A DNA stretch of 64,000 bases from Fluviirhizobium alvei (lineage in GTDB: Bacteria; Pseudomonadota; Alphaproteobacteria; Rhizobiales; Rhizobiaceae). The notes beneath the pieces are model-generated. The model was not told the DNA's origin. It saw only the letters and a list, made by a program, of their open reading frames with translations, and searched no databases. Shown in pieces: positions 1 through 8,953 of this stretch (the stretch's first letter is position 1; every line of letters begins with the position of its first letter). Location: assembly GCF_030551875.1 (NCBI RefSeq), contig NZ_JAUOZU010000005.1, positions 1-64,000 on the forward strand, given 5' to 3'. Made by a program: the position numbers and the translations under genes.

Positions 1-61
1 CGAGAGCCTGGCCAGCGAAAACGGTGGCGACAGCGGCGAAAGCGAGAGCGGATTTACGCAT
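1..61 (-). CDS. 5' end of a small secreted protein (partial)
   Basis: Only the first 20 or so codons are in the window; the gene runs off the left edge. They encode a signal peptide (MRKSALAFAAVATVFAGQ, then ALA) identical to that of the gene at 115-351. The start ATG at 61 has an AGGAGA ribosome binding site about 6 bases upstream. The DNA from 1 to 77 is base-for-base the same as 291-367, so this is a tandem paralogue. Whether the mature part is also the same cannot be seen. Confidence 0.6.
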   Translation of the reverse strand, partial: MRKSALAFAAVATVFAGQAL

Positions 62-77
62 TGTATTTCTCCTGGAT
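1..77. repeat. 77-bp direct repeat, copy 1
   Basis: Identical to 291-367. It covers the ribosome binding site, start codon and signal-peptide codons of a minus-strand gene. Identity stops abruptly at 78 versus 368. The spacing between copies is 290 bp, about one gene length, as expected from tandem duplication. Confidence 0.95.
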
Positions 78-114
78 ATCTTTGATTTCGTTCGATTGAT
101 CGGTTGCGATCGGA

Positions 115-351
115 TTACTTGTCGGTGGCCGGGAAATAGTCGCCCTTCGAGAGCTTGGACACATCACCCGAGTAGCCGAAGGCGCGTTCGCCAGAAGCGA
201 CGGTGTTGGCACCCTTCGCATAGTCGGCATAGGTGCCCTTGTTGCCAGCCTGGACATATTCGCTGTAGCTGCCGTTCGGCCAATCAGCGGCGAGAGCCTG
301 GCCAGCGAAAACGGTGGCGACAGCGGCGAAAGCGAGAGCGGATTTACGCAT
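115..351 (-). CDS. small secreted protein of unknown function
   Basis: A 78-residue protein. Residues 1-21 form a clear signal peptide ending ALA|A. The mature part is short, Tyr- and Gly-rich (for example NGSYSEYVQAG, GTYADYAKGAN) and without cysteine, so a small periplasmic or exported protein is likely. The start at 351 was chosen over an upstream in-frame codon because AGGAGA lies just before it and the signal peptide begins there. It could belong to one of the small rhizobial secreted families such as DUF680, but I cannot confirm that. It follows a paralogue in the same orientation (1-61). Confidence 0.65.
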   Translation of the reverse strand: MRKSALAFAAVATVFAGQALAADWPNGSYSEYVQAGNKGTYADYAKGANTVASGERAFGYSGDVSKLSKGDYFPATDK

Positions 352-367
352 TGTATTTCTCCTGGAT
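291..367. repeat. 77-bp direct repeat, copy 2
   Basis: Second copy of the repeat at 1-77. It carries the ribosome binding site and signal-peptide codons of the gene at 115-351. Confidence 0.95.
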
Positions 368-477
368 TTCACGACACCGGCCTCTTAGGCCCGCCATGTC
401 TTTTTGGTTTCATCTTGGTGTCGGCCGTTGGGAGCCGGCGCCACCTTTCCCGTCGCGTCATGCGTCCGGGCTCATCT

Positions 478-681
478 TCAACCCCCAATCGCCTCAGTGC
501 GTTTTGTCGGGGCCGTCTTCGCGTCCACGGCGACAGCTTCGCCATGGAAGAATTCCACTTCGTGCTCGAACGTGAACACTTCGGTCGTTTCGGCCTTGTC
601 ATGTCGCTCGCCAGCCGAGGCCGGAAACACCGGCAAAATCATCATGGTCGAAGCGGCGATCAATTTCAGTGCCATACTCAT
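478..681 (-). CDS. small secreted protein of unknown function
   Basis: A 67-residue protein starting at 681 (a second ATG lies two codons in, at 675). A signal peptide is evident: Lys, a hydrophobic run (LIAASTMMILPVF), then a PASAG cleavage region. The mature part is about 45 residues, charged and rich in Glu, His and Phe (VFTFEHEVEFFHGEA), with no cysteine. It has the same orientation as the two small secreted genes to its left. I do not recognise a family. Confidence 0.5.
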   Translation of the reverse strand: MSMALKLIAASTMMILPVFPASAGERHDKAETTEVFTFEHEVEFFHGEAVAVDAKTAPTKRTEAIGG

Positions 682-726
682 TTTTAGCAACCTACTGTTC
701 ACTCTGCGTTGACAGTCACGGATCAT

Positions 727-1127
727 TTCGTGGCTGATAAGTGACAGATAGAATTAGCTAGCTATTTGTTCAAGGCGTGACGAAGAAAAAAATGCACCGG
801 ATGTCATATTTTTTTCATCTGCGCGTTTAATTATGCAAATTATCTATATATTACAGATATTTGCAAGTTTTGATTAAACTCGCCTCTCCGTGTTGTCCGA
901 GAAGGTTTTCGCCCTGTCTCTGGCTCAACCCGCCTTTCCTCGGGTGCCATCCACAGGCCTTCACTGCACATAACGCTGGATATGGGGCAAAAGTTTCGCG
1001 CCGCAACAAAACTTCGGTCACAAAATTGCGAGCCGGAGGTGAACCAAATTTCTGCAGTCCCGCAAGACCGGGCAAGAGGCTAATTCTTCCCCATTGAGGT
1101 CCGCACCAGCGGCGCGCGGAGGTACCC
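727..1127. other. AT-rich intergenic region upstream of the RTX gene
   Basis: No gene is supported in these 400 bases. The stretch from about 760 to 875 is much more AT-rich than the rest of the window, with T- and A-runs and ATTATCTATATATTACAG-like sequence. This is the kind of curved DNA often bound by silencers of the MucR/H-NS type and is the probable control region of the RTX gene at 1128. No specific operator was recognised. The short ORFs on both strands here look random. Confidence 0.4.
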
Positions 1128-4118
1128 ATGGCCAATTATGTCGAGACGCTTGTCAACAGTTTCACTGCCAACGCCCAGAAAGAAAGCGCCGTAACGCTTC
1201 TGGCCGACGGTGGCTGGATCGTGACCTGGTCCAGCCTGTACCAGGATGGAAGCGACAACGGCATCTATGCTCAACGGTACGACGCCGACGGCGAACCGAT
1301 CGGCGCCGAAATGCTCGTCAACAGCTATACGACCGGAACCCAGATCTATAGCGGCGTCACAGCGCTGGAAGACGGCGGATGGGTGGTGGTCTGGTCAAGT
1401 TACGGCCAGGATGGCGACGGATACGGCACTTACCAGCAACGCTATGACAGCGACGGCAACCAGATCGGCTCCTATGAACTGGTCAACAGCTATACCACGT
1501 CGCACCAGTGGCCATCGACTGTAACCGGTCTTGCCGATGGCGGCTGGATTGTGACCTGGGCGAGCAATGGCGAGGACGGCAGCGGCTATGGCATATACGC
1601 CCAGCGCTATGACGCCGATGGTCTCAAGGTCGGCACCACATTCTCCCCTCCGACCTATACGACCGGAAACCAGCAGGACCCGAGCATCTGCAGCCTCGCG
1701 AACGGCGGCTGGATCATCACCTGGTCGTCCGATGGTGCGGATGGCAGCGGCCTCGGCGTCTATCAGCAGGTCTATGATGCGGCGGGCAACATCGTTGTCG
1801 CCGCAACGCGGGTCAACAGTTACACCGCGTCCGACCAGTTTGGCAGTTATGTGACCGCCCTTGCCGATGGTGGCTGGGTTGTCTCCTGGACGAGCAATGG
1901 CCAGGATGGTGCGAGTTACGGCGCCTACCTGCAACGCTTCAATTCTGCCGGTGTCGCCGTCGGCAGCGAAACCCGGATCGATACAGTCACCGCCGGCAGC
2001 CAGTATCTGACCGTCGTGGCGGCGCTTGCGGATGGCGGTTGGGTGACCAGTTGGACGCGCACGAGCAACGGCGGCAACGACGCCGACGTCTATATGCAGC
2101 GTTACGACAGCGATGGCGATACGGTCGGCGGCGTCACGCTCGTCGAGACCTATACAGCCGGCTATCAGAGGGAAAGCGCGATCACCGCCCTGGATGACGG
2201 TGGCTGGGTCATCACCTGGACATCCCAGAGCGACGGCAGCGATTACTCGGTTGCCATGCAGCGCTACAATGTCTACGGCGAAACATGGACCATCACGCCG
2301 CCGAAAGGCACCAATGCAACGATCGATGTGCTGGAGGATGGCCAGCACCGGTTCGCCGAAGATGATTTCGGCTTCTCCGATCTGGATGACGATACGTTCG
2401 TCTCCGTTACCATAACCTCAATCGGTGCCGAAGGCAGCTTCCGGCTCGACGGCGCAACGCTTGCGGTCGGCGATATCATCGCAGTCGAAGACATCGACAA
2501 ACTCGTCTGGACGCCCGATGGCGACGTCAATGGTTCGGCGCTCGCCACGCTCGGCTTCAAGGTCACCGACAGCTATGGCTGGACATCACGCAAGTCCTAT
2601 ACGCTTACTTTCGATGTGCTTTCGGTCAATGATGCGCCGACGGCAACCGGCAAGGTGCTCTCTCTGCTGGAAGACGGCAGCCTTGGTTTCGAGAGCGACG
2701 ATTTCGGCTTTGACGATAGCGATGACAACGATCTCTTCGCCATCCGCATCGTCGATGTTCCCTCAAGCGGAACGCTGTCGCTCGATGGCGAGCGCGTCTC
2801 CACCGGAAGCGAAATCGCTGCAGACAGCCTTGAACGCCTTCTCTGGACGCCTGATGCCGACCAGAACGGTGACGCTTCCGCCACGCTGCGCTACCGTGTG
2901 ATCGATGATGGCGGCACCGATAACGGTGGCACGAACATCTCGACCACCCAGACGCTGACATTCGACATCCTCTCGGTCAGCGATGCGCCTGAAGCCGAAG
3001 ATGCCACCATAACGATCCGGGAAGATGCGGCGCACACATTCGAAGAAACGGATTTCGGCTTTTCAGACCGCGACGGCGACATATTCAAATCGCTCGTCGT
3101 CACCGCGGTTCCGGACAGCGGGACGCTGAGCCTGAAAGGCGTGGTGATCGAGGCCGGTGACGTGATCGCGGCCTCCGACATCGATCACCTGAGCTGGCGT
3201 GCGGAGGCGAATGCCAACGGAACCGGGCTTGCGAGCCTCGAATTTCATGTTCTCGACAGTGGCAGCACGTCCCGGGGCGGGATCATCCAGAGCGAGATCC
3301 ATTCGATCCGCTTCGATGTCGATGCGGTCAATGATGCCCCGACCGCCGCCAATCTGCGCCTGTCCATCAAGGAGGATCAGCTTTTAAGCTTCTCCAGTGC
3401 CGACTTCGCTTATGCCGATAGCGATGGCGATGCGATTGCCTCTCTCAAGATCGTCTCCGTCTCGGGCCATGGTACGCTCACGCTCGACGGGACGGCGGTG
3501 GCCGATGGTCAGGAGATTGCCTTCTCGGAGGTCGACAGCCTCGACTGGACGCCTGCCGCCAACTGGCAGGGAGACGCCGCCGGCACCATCCTCTACAGCC
3601 TCGTTGATGATGGCGGAACGGTCAATGGCGGCGCGGATACAAGCGCTGTCTACAGCATCACCGTCGATGTCGACGATGTCGTCGATATTCTCAACGGCAC
3701 GAAACGTATCGACCGTCTGGCCGGAACGAGCGGCCGGGACTATATGTTCGGCCTTGGCGGCAATGACAGGCTGATCGGCAATGATGGCGACGACCGCCTG
3801 TCGGGCGGCGCCGGTAATGACACGCTCATCGGCGGCGCCGGCAACGACATCCTGACCGGAGGGAAAGGCGCCGACCTCTTTGTGTTCGAGACGACGCGCA
3901 ACCAGACCGACCTGATCGTCGATTTCAGCGGCAGAAAGGGCGAAGGCGACCGCATCGATCTGTCCACCATCGACGCCATCACCGGTTACAAGGACCTGAT
4001 GGCCCACCATCTTTCAGAACTCGGATCATCGATCCTGATCGAAGGGTCGGGCGGCTACGGAATCCTGCTTGAGGATGTTGCACGCGCCGACCTGTCGAAG
4101 GCCGATTTCCTGTTCTGA
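1128..4118 (+). CDS. RTX-type large exoprotein with N-terminal DGGW repeats and cadherin-like modules
   Basis: A 996-residue protein without a classical signal peptide. Residues 1-390 are seven repeats of about 54 residues with the core ALADGGWVVTW and a following YAQRYDADG. Residues about 390-860 are four cadherin-like modules of about 110 residues, each with an LEDG...DDFGFSD motif and separated by VNDAPTA-type linkers. Residues about 870-930 are RTX nonapeptides (GGAGNDTL, GGAGNDIL, GGKGADLF). The tail resembles type I secretion C-termini, ending KADFLF. The start is fixed by GGAGG five bases before the ATG. It is likely secreted and calcium-bound, acting as a surface or adhesion protein. 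No type I exporter genes are nearby. Confidence 0.85.
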   Translation: MANYVETLVNSFTANAQKESAVTLLADGGWIVTWSSLYQDGSDNGIYAQRYDADGEPIGAEMLVNSYTTGTQIYSGVTALEDGGWVVVWSSYGQDGDGYGTYQQRYDSDGNQIGSYELVNSYTTSHQWPSTVTGLADGGWIVTWASNGEDGSGYGIYAQRYDADGLKVGTTFSPPTYTTGNQQDPSICSLANGGWIITWSSDGADGSGLGVYQQVYDAAGNIVVAATRVNSYTASDQFGSYVTALADGGWVVSWTSNGQDGASYGAYLQRFNSAGVAVGSETRIDTVTAGSQYLTVVAALADGGWVTSWTRTSNGGNDADVYMQRYDSDGDTVGGVTLVETYTAGYQRESAITALDDGGWVITWTSQSDGSDYSVAMQRYNVYGETWTITPPKGTNATIDVLEDGQHRFAEDDFGFSDLDDDTFVSVTITSIGAEGSFRLDGATLAVGDIIAVEDIDKLVWTPDGDVNGSALATLGFKVTDSYGWTSRKSYTLTFDVLSVNDAPTATGKVLSLLEDGSLGFESDDFGFDDSDDNDLFAIRIVDVPSSGTLSLDGERVSTGSEIAADSLERLLWTPDADQNGDASATLRYRVIDDGGTDNGGTNISTTQTLTFDILSVSDAPEAEDATITIREDAAHTFEETDFGFSDRDGDIFKSLVVTAVPDSGTLSLKGVVIEAGDVIAASDIDHLSWRAEANANGTGLASLEFHVLDSGSTSRGGIIQSEIHSIRFDVDAVNDAPTAANLRLSIKEDQLLSFSSADFAYADSDGDAIASLKIVSVSGHGTLTLDGTAVADGQEIAFSEVDSLDWTPAANWQGDAAGTILYSLVDDGGTVNGGADTSAVYSITVDVDDVVDILNGTKRIDRLAGTSGRDYMFGLGGNDRLIGNDGDDRLSGGAGNDTLIGGAGNDILTGGKGADLFVFETTRNQTDLIVDFSGRKGEGDRIDLSTIDAITGYKDLMAHHLSELGSSILIEGSGGYGILLEDVARADLSKADFLF

Positions 4119-4126
4119 CCTGCGCG

Positions 4127-5047
4127 TCAGCCGAAGATCGACCAGCCGGTATGGCGGGCGAAACTTTCGAGCGCCCTTGTTCCCGTTGCGGAATTGCCAT
4201 TCTCGTTGAGGCCAGGCGACCAGACCGCGACTGACGCCTTGCCCGGCACAGAGACGAGAATGCCGCCGCCGACGCCGCTCTTGCCCGGCAGACCGACGCG
4301 GAAGGCAAAATCGCCGGACGCATCGTAATGGCCGCAAGTCAGCATCAGCGCGTTGATGCGCCGCGCCCGCTCAGCCGACACAACGCTCGGCCCGCGTCCG
4401 GCAAGCCGTCCGCCATTGGCGAGAAACAGTCCTGCTTTCGCCAGTTGCGCACAGCTCATCGACAGTGCGCATTGATGGAAATAGACGCCAAGGGTCTTTT
4501 CGACCGGATTCTCGATGTTGGAAAAGGCGTGCATGTAATTGGCAAGCGCCGCATTTCTAAAACCGGTCTCCTGCTCGGAGCGTGCAACATCGCGGTCGAT
4601 GGCGATCTCGTCGTCATCGGCGATCTGACGCACGAATTGCAGGATTTCGCCCAGCGTCTCCTTGGGCTGGTGACCGGACAACAGCACATCGGCCACCACG
4701 ATGGCGCCGGCATTGATGAAAGGATTGCGGGGAATGCCCCGCTCGTTCTCAAGCTGGATGATGGAGTTGAACGGCGTTCCGGACGGCTCGCGCCCGACCC
4801 GTTTCCACAAGCCCTCTCCCACGCGCCCGAGCGCAAGCGTCAGCGTGAAGACCTTCGACACACTCTGGATCGAGAAAGGTTCATGCGCATCGCCGATCAC
4901 ATGCAGTTCACCATCGACCGTCGCAATCGCCATGCCGAACTTGCTTGGATCAATCCGCGCGAGCGCCGGAATGTAGTTTGCCACCCGACCTTCGCCGATA
5001 TGGGGCGCGATGTCGGCATAAACCTTGGCAAGTACGTCATCCAGCAT
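4127..5047 (-). CDS. glsA: glutaminase
   Basis: A 306-residue serine-dependent glutaminase that hydrolyses glutamine to glutamate and ammonia. Family signatures include the catalytic [11 protein letters not shown] (Ser-x-x-Lys), [11 protein letters not shown], and the C-terminal GKSGVGGGI region. The open frame continues upstream to 5122, but the ATG at 5047 gives the usual length (about 308) and begins at the first conserved segment ([13 protein letters not shown]). It converges on the RTX gene, with only 8 bases between the stops. It appears to be a single-gene unit. Confidence 0.93.
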   Translation of the reverse strand: MLDDVLAKVYADIAPHIGEGRVANYIPALARIDPSKFGMAIATVDGELHVIGDAHEPFSIQSVSKVFTLTLALGRVGEGLWKRVGREPSGTPFNSIIQLENERGIPRNPFINAGAIVVADVLLSGHQPKETLGEILQFVRQIADDDEIAIDRDVARSEQETGFRNAALANYMHAFSNIENPVEKTLGVYFHQCALSMSCAQLAKAGLFLANGGRLAGRGPSVVSAERARRINALMLTCGHYDASGDFAFRVGLPGKSGVGGGILVSVPGKASVAVWSPGLNENGNSATGTRALESFARHTGWSIFG

Positions 5048-5169
5048 TCCACTTGGCCCTATTTCCGTCACGTCCAATGACAGGAGCGGATTCGTCCTGC
5101 CGTCGGACCAACTTCTAGCCAAAAGCTGTCGATCGCCAAAGCGAAATCGGCAGCCGCCGCCGGAGCCGG

Positions 5170-6519
5170 TCAGACCGCAACCGAATGGCGGCCCTTGCCG
5201 TTGGCGAGATAGGCATCGAAACGGGCCGCGATCGACCGAACGAAAGGCTGCGCTTCAGGCGCCACCACCAGACGGCTATCGGCAATCGAGACATGGCGAT
5301 CAGAATCGCTTGCCACCAGATCCTGCGCCTCGGCGATGATCTGGCTGGCGGCCGAACCGAACCGCTTGACGAGTTCATCGAAATCGAGCGCGAAATCGCA
5401 CATGATCCGCTCGATCGCCCACGCCCGCATCCGGTCGTCATCACTGAGTTCGAAACCGCGGGCCGCTGCGAGCACACCCTGTTCGACAGCCTTCTGATAC
5501 ATGCCGGTCGCCGGGATATTCTGGATATAGCCCTGCGGCAGGCGACCGATGGCGGAAGCACCGAGGCCGATGAGCGCCGTTGCCTGATCGTCGGTATAGC
5601 CCTGGAAATTGCGGGTCAATGTGCCTTCGCGCGCTGCGATGGCCAGTTTGTCGTCCGGCTTGGCAAAATGATCGATACCGATCGCCTGATAGCCGGCCTC
5701 GCGCAGCATATCGCCGGCCCGCACCATGAGATCGAACCGCATCGTCGAGCCGGGAAGCGATGTCTCGTCGATCATCGTCTGGTGCTTCTTCATCCACGGC
5801 ACATGCGCATAGCCGAACAGCGCCACCCGATCTGGCGACAGCGAAATGATGTCGGCAACGGTTTCCTCGAGCGTTTCCATGGTCTGGTGCGGCAACCCAT
5901 AAACGATATCGCAATTGACGGAGGCCGCACCCCGGCTCCGGACCTGCGCGACAACATCCGCCGTCTGTTCGAAGGTCTGGATCCGGTTGATGGCCTGCTG
6001 CACCTTCGGCGCAAAATCCTGAACGCCGAGACTTGCCCGCGTCATGCCGATCGCCGCCAGCGCATCATAACGCGCCGCATCAAGGTCGTTGGGATCCATC
6101 TCGACGCTGATCTCGGCATCGGCAGCAACGGTGAAATTCTCGCGGATCAGCGCCATCAGCGCAATCATGTCCGGCCCGTCGACAAGCGTGGGCGAACCGC
6201 CGCCGAAATGAATGGCGGTCACGCGGCTCGATTTCGACACCAGCGCGCCGACAGTTTTCACTTCTTCGGAAAGAGCCGCAAGGTAGGTCTTGACCGGATC
6301 ATACTTGTTCGTCTGCTTGGTATGGCAGGCGCAGAACCAGCACAGCCGGTCGCAATAGGGAATGTGAATGTAAAGCGAGACCGTGTCGCCACCCCCGAGC
6401 GCCTGAAGCCAGGAAGCATATTCGGCATTGCCGATCGCTTCGCTGAAATGGGGCGCGGTCGGATAGGAAGTGTAGCGCGGCACATTGCCGGTATATTTCT
6501 CAATCAGCTTAATGGTCAT
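5170..6519 (-). CDS. hemN: oxygen-independent coproporphyrinogen III oxidase
   Basis: A radical-SAM enzyme of 449 residues that decarboxylates coproporphyrinogen III to protoporphyrinogen IX in haem synthesis without oxygen. The 4Fe-4S motif is C56-x3-C60-x2-C63 within [12 protein letters not shown], preceded by the [10 protein letters not shown] segment typical of HemN. GGGSPT and further conserved blocks follow. The ATG at 6519 has GGAGAG at good spacing; an alternative ATG lies at 6531. It is divergent from fnrN, with an anaerobox between them, so induction under low oxygen is expected. Confidence 0.95.
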   Translation of the reverse strand: MTIKLIEKYTGNVPRYTSYPTAPHFSEAIGNAEYASWLQALGGGDTVSLYIHIPYCDRLCWFCACHTKQTNKYDPVKTYLAALSEEVKTVGALVSKSSRVTAIHFGGGSPTLVDGPDMIALMALIRENFTVAADAEISVEMDPNDLDAARYDALAAIGMTRASLGVQDFAPKVQQAINRIQTFEQTADVVAQVRSRGAASVNCDIVYGLPHQTMETLEETVADIISLSPDRVALFGYAHVPWMKKHQTMIDETSLPGSTMRFDLMVRAGDMLREAGYQAIGIDHFAKPDDKLAIAAREGTLTRNFQGYTDDQATALIGLGASAIGRLPQGYIQNIPATGMYQKAVEQGVLAAARGFELSDDDRMRAWAIERIMCDFALDFDELVKRFGSAASQIIAEAQDLVASDSDRHVSIADSRLVVAPEAQPFVRSIAARFDAYLANGKGRHSVAV

Positions 6520-6567
6520 GATGCTCTCCATCTTGCCTCTTTTCTAGAGACTGGCGATGGACAAACC

Positions 6568-6581
6568 TTGATCTCGGTCAA
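6568..6581. promoter_or_regulatory. FNR/FixK-type anaerobox between hemN and fnrN
   Basis: The sequence TTGATCTCGGTCAA matches the TTGAT-N4-ATCAA consensus with one mismatch. Its centre lies about 55 bases before the hemN ATG and about 112 bases before the fnrN ATG. It could therefore serve activation of hemN and autoregulation of fnrN, as known for fnrN genes of rhizobia. Confidence 0.8.
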
Positions 6582-6686
6582 ATTGGCGCTACCATCAACC
6601 CCGACCAAATGCTAAAATGACGCAGCTTGCGCAAAGGGCCAGAAACTGGTTTCCAAGCGTAGCAAAAAATAGATATAAGGCATTTC

Positions 6687-7433
6687 ATGGACGAGATTTT
6701 CAAGCGCACGGAAAATCAGCGCAAGGACATACATAACTCCGACATTCCCGTGGTTTGCCGCGCTTGCGAAGCGCGCCATGGCGGCATGTGCGGCGTCATG
6801 ACACCGCAGCAGCTGACGGAACTGAGCAAGTTCACTACGCGCAAGAAGGTCAATCCGGGTTCCGAAGTGGTCGGACAGGGCGAGCAGGTTGCCGCCTATG
6901 CCAACGTGCTGAAGGGCGTGGTCAAACTGTCCAAGATGCTGCATGACGGTCGCCAGCAGATCGTCGGCCTGCAGTTCGCACCCGATTTCCTCGGTCGGCC
7001 CTTCTCACGCGAAAGCACGATTTCCGCCGAAGCGGCCACCGAAACCGAGATCTGTTCCATCCCGAAAGCGGTTCTCGACCGCATGGTCGGCGATTCGCCG
7101 GAACTCGAACACAAGCTGCACCAGCAGGCGCTGGTGGAACTTGACGAAGCGCGCGACTGGATGCTGACACTCGGTCGCAAGACCGCGCAGGAAAAGGTCG
7201 CGAGCTTCCTCTACATGATTGCCCTGCACTACGATCCGGAATCGACCGAGCGCACGGTGTTCGATCTGCCGCTGTCGCGCGCCGATATCGCCGACTTCCT
7301 CGGCCTGACGATCGAGACGGTGAGCCGCCAGATGACCAAGCTGCGCGGCGATGGCGTGATCCAGATCGAAAACAACCGCCATGTCAGCGTTCCCGACATG
7401 GAGCGCCTCGCCGAAGTGGCCGGGATCGAATAG
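6687..7433 (+). CDS. fnrN: FnrN-type oxygen-sensing transcription factor (Crp/Fnr family)
   Basis: A 248-residue Crp/Fnr regulator. N-terminal cysteines C24-x2-C27-x7-C35 plus a central C123 match the four ligands of an oxygen-labile 4Fe-4S cluster, so it should sense oxygen directly, unlike FixK. The cyclic-nucleotide-like beta roll spans about 45-150. The C-terminal helix-turn-helix contains TIETVSRQMTKL, whose E-x-x-S-R reads TTGAT half sites. It is divergent from hemN and shares its anaerobox. The stop lies 2 bases from the stop of the convergent transpeptidase gene. Confidence 0.93.
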   Translation: MDEIFKRTENQRKDIHNSDIPVVCRACEARHGGMCGVMTPQQLTELSKFTTRKKVNPGSEVVGQGEQVAAYANVLKGVVKLSKMLHDGRQQIVGLQFAPDFLGRPFSRESTISAEAATETEICSIPKAVLDRMVGDSPELEHKLHQQALVELDEARDWMLTLGRKTAQEKVASFLYMIALHYDPESTERTVFDLPLSRADIADFLGLTIETVSRQMTKLRGDGVIQIENNRHVSVPDMERLAEVAGIE

Positions 7434-7435
7434 GC

Positions 7436-7864
7436 TCAGCGGGTGATGATCACCCGTGTATTCGCAAGCCCCGCCTGTTTTGCCAATCTGAAGAAGATCG
7501 CCGCATTGTCCGGATGAAGACGGATGCATCCGTGCGAGGCCGGGCGACCGAGACGTTTCAGATCATAGGTCGCATGCACCGCGTAGCCACCCTTGAAGAA
7601 GATGGCGAAAGGCATCGGCGCATTGTCATATTTGCGCGAGCGATGGTGACGCGAAGCGAAATAGGCGCGGTAGCTGCCCACGGGCGTCACATACCCCTTT
7701 CGGGCCGTCGACACCTTCCAGCGATGGATCGGAAAGCCATTTTCGCTGACCGTCATCGTCTGTGACGAAATGTCGATCCGTGCCGTGACCGTTCCAGCCT
7801 CGGCGACAGACTGCGATAGAAAAGCCGCAAACAATGCAGAAGTAATCATTCCAAAACGCTTCAT
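7436..7864 (-). CDS. periplasmic L,D-transpeptidase (YkuD domain)
   Basis: A 142-residue protein with a signal peptide (residues 1-23, cleavage near AEA|G). The YkuD catalytic motif is SHGCIRLHP, with nucleophile C113 and a preceding conserved His at 97. Such enzymes form 3-3 cross-links in peptidoglycan or attach proteins to it. It is short because it consists of the catalytic domain alone. It converges on fnrN and appears to be transcribed separately from cobD, whose stop lies about 100 bases beyond its start. Confidence 0.88.
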   Translation of the reverse strand: MKRFGMITSALFAAFLSQSVAEAGTVTARIDISSQTMTVSENGFPIHRWKVSTARKGYVTPVGSYRAYFASRHHRSRKYDNAPMPFAIFFKGGYAVHATYDLKRLGRPASHGCIRLHPDNAAIFFRLAKQAGLANTRVIITR

Positions 7865-7969
7865 TCTGCTCCCCTCTTTTCATGACGCCATATGACCCGA
7901 CGTGCATTTGAAGTGCGAATATTAGCATGGAAAAGATGATCGTCTCTGGAAGACTTCCATTAACGTAAA

Positions 7970-8953
7970 TTAGAGCATCACGGCAGCCAGCAGCAGCGCC
8001 GCCAGTGGCACGATAAGATTGAAGGCTGTGCAGGCTCGCCAGAAGACGGCAATCGCGGCATCGATATCGGCCGGACCGATCTGGCAGCGGCCAGCCGCAT
8101 TCTGCATCGGTTCCACCACCGTCTCGCCCTCATAGATGCGCGGTCCGGCAAGCGCGATATCGAGTGCCCCTGCCATGGCCGATTCCGGCCAGCCGGAATT
8201 GGGCGAACGGTGCAGGCCATGGTCGCGAAGGGCAACGGAGAGCGACCGTCTCATTGCCGCCCTGCCCCGCTCGGCGAGCGCTCCGAGCGCGATCAGCAGG
8301 GCCGAGAGCCGCGCGGCGGGCCAGTTGGCGACATCGTCGAGCCGGGCGGAGGCCCAGCCGAACTCGCGATAGCGCGGCGTCTTGTGACCGATCATGGAAT
8401 CGGCCGTGTTCAGCATCTTGTAGGCAAACAGGCCCGGAAGACCGAAAAAAGCATAGAAGAGCGCTGGTGCCACAACGCCATCGGAAAAGTTCTCGGCCAG
8501 GGTCTCGATCGCGGCGCGACAGACACCGGCCTCGTCGAGCGTTTCCGGGTTGCGCCCCACCACCATGGAAACAGCCCGGCGCCCGCCGGCGAGCCCTCCT
8601 TTGCGCAAGCCCGTAGCCACCGCCTCGACATGATCGGCAAGGCTCTTCTGCGCGAGGAAGATCGCAACGACGATGATTTCGATCACCGTGCCCAACCATC
8701 CGAAATAGATCAGCACCCGATGCAGGAACCAGCCTGAAAGGATGCTGGCGAGAAGCAGTGCCAGAATGGTCATGATCCCGTAGGAGCGCCGGTCCTTGCG
8801 ATCGAGCCCGCGGCCGTTGAAATGCTTCTCGAAGAAGGCAATCGCCTTGCCGAAAATGACGACCGGATGGGAAACGCGGCGCCAGAGCCAGTCCGGATCG
8901 CCGATGAACCGGTCGAGCAGCAGGGCAAGCGAAAGGCAGACGAGGGTCAGCAT
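7970..8953 (-). CDS. cobD: adenosylcobinamide-phosphate synthase
   Basis: An integral membrane protein of 327 residues (CobD/CbiB family) that joins aminopropanol (phosphate) to adenosylcobyric acid. The start MLTLVCLSLALLLDRFIGDP is the family's usual N-terminus (DRxxGDP). ENFSDGVVAPALFY and GHKTPRYREFGWASARLDD are further conserved blocks. The start ATG at 8953 overlaps the end of cobC by 7 bases (ATGCTGA), indicating translational coupling. It is the last gene of the cobA-cobB-cobC-cobD operon. Confidence 0.93.
   Translation of the reverse strand: MLTLVCLSLALLLDRFIGDPDWLWRRVSHPVVIFGKAIAFFEKHFNGRGLDRKDRRSYGIMTILALLLASILSGWFLHRVLIYFGWLGTVIEIIVVAIFLAQKSLADHVEAVATGLRKGGLAGGRRAVSMVVGRNPETLDEAGVCRAAIETLAENFSDGVVAPALFYAFFGLPGLFAYKMLNTADSMIGHKTPRYREFGWASARLDDVANWPAARLSALLIALGALAERGRAAMRRSLSVALRDHGLHRSPNSGWPESAMAGALDIALAGPRIYEGETVVEPMQNAAGRCQIGPADIDAAIAVFWRACTAFNLIVPLAALLLAAVML

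Noticed and set aside
7947-7959. TGGAAG-A-CTTCCA palindrome after cobD as a terminator
   Set aside because: Its 6-bp arms have a one-base centre, which cannot form a normal hairpin loop, and no T-run follows.
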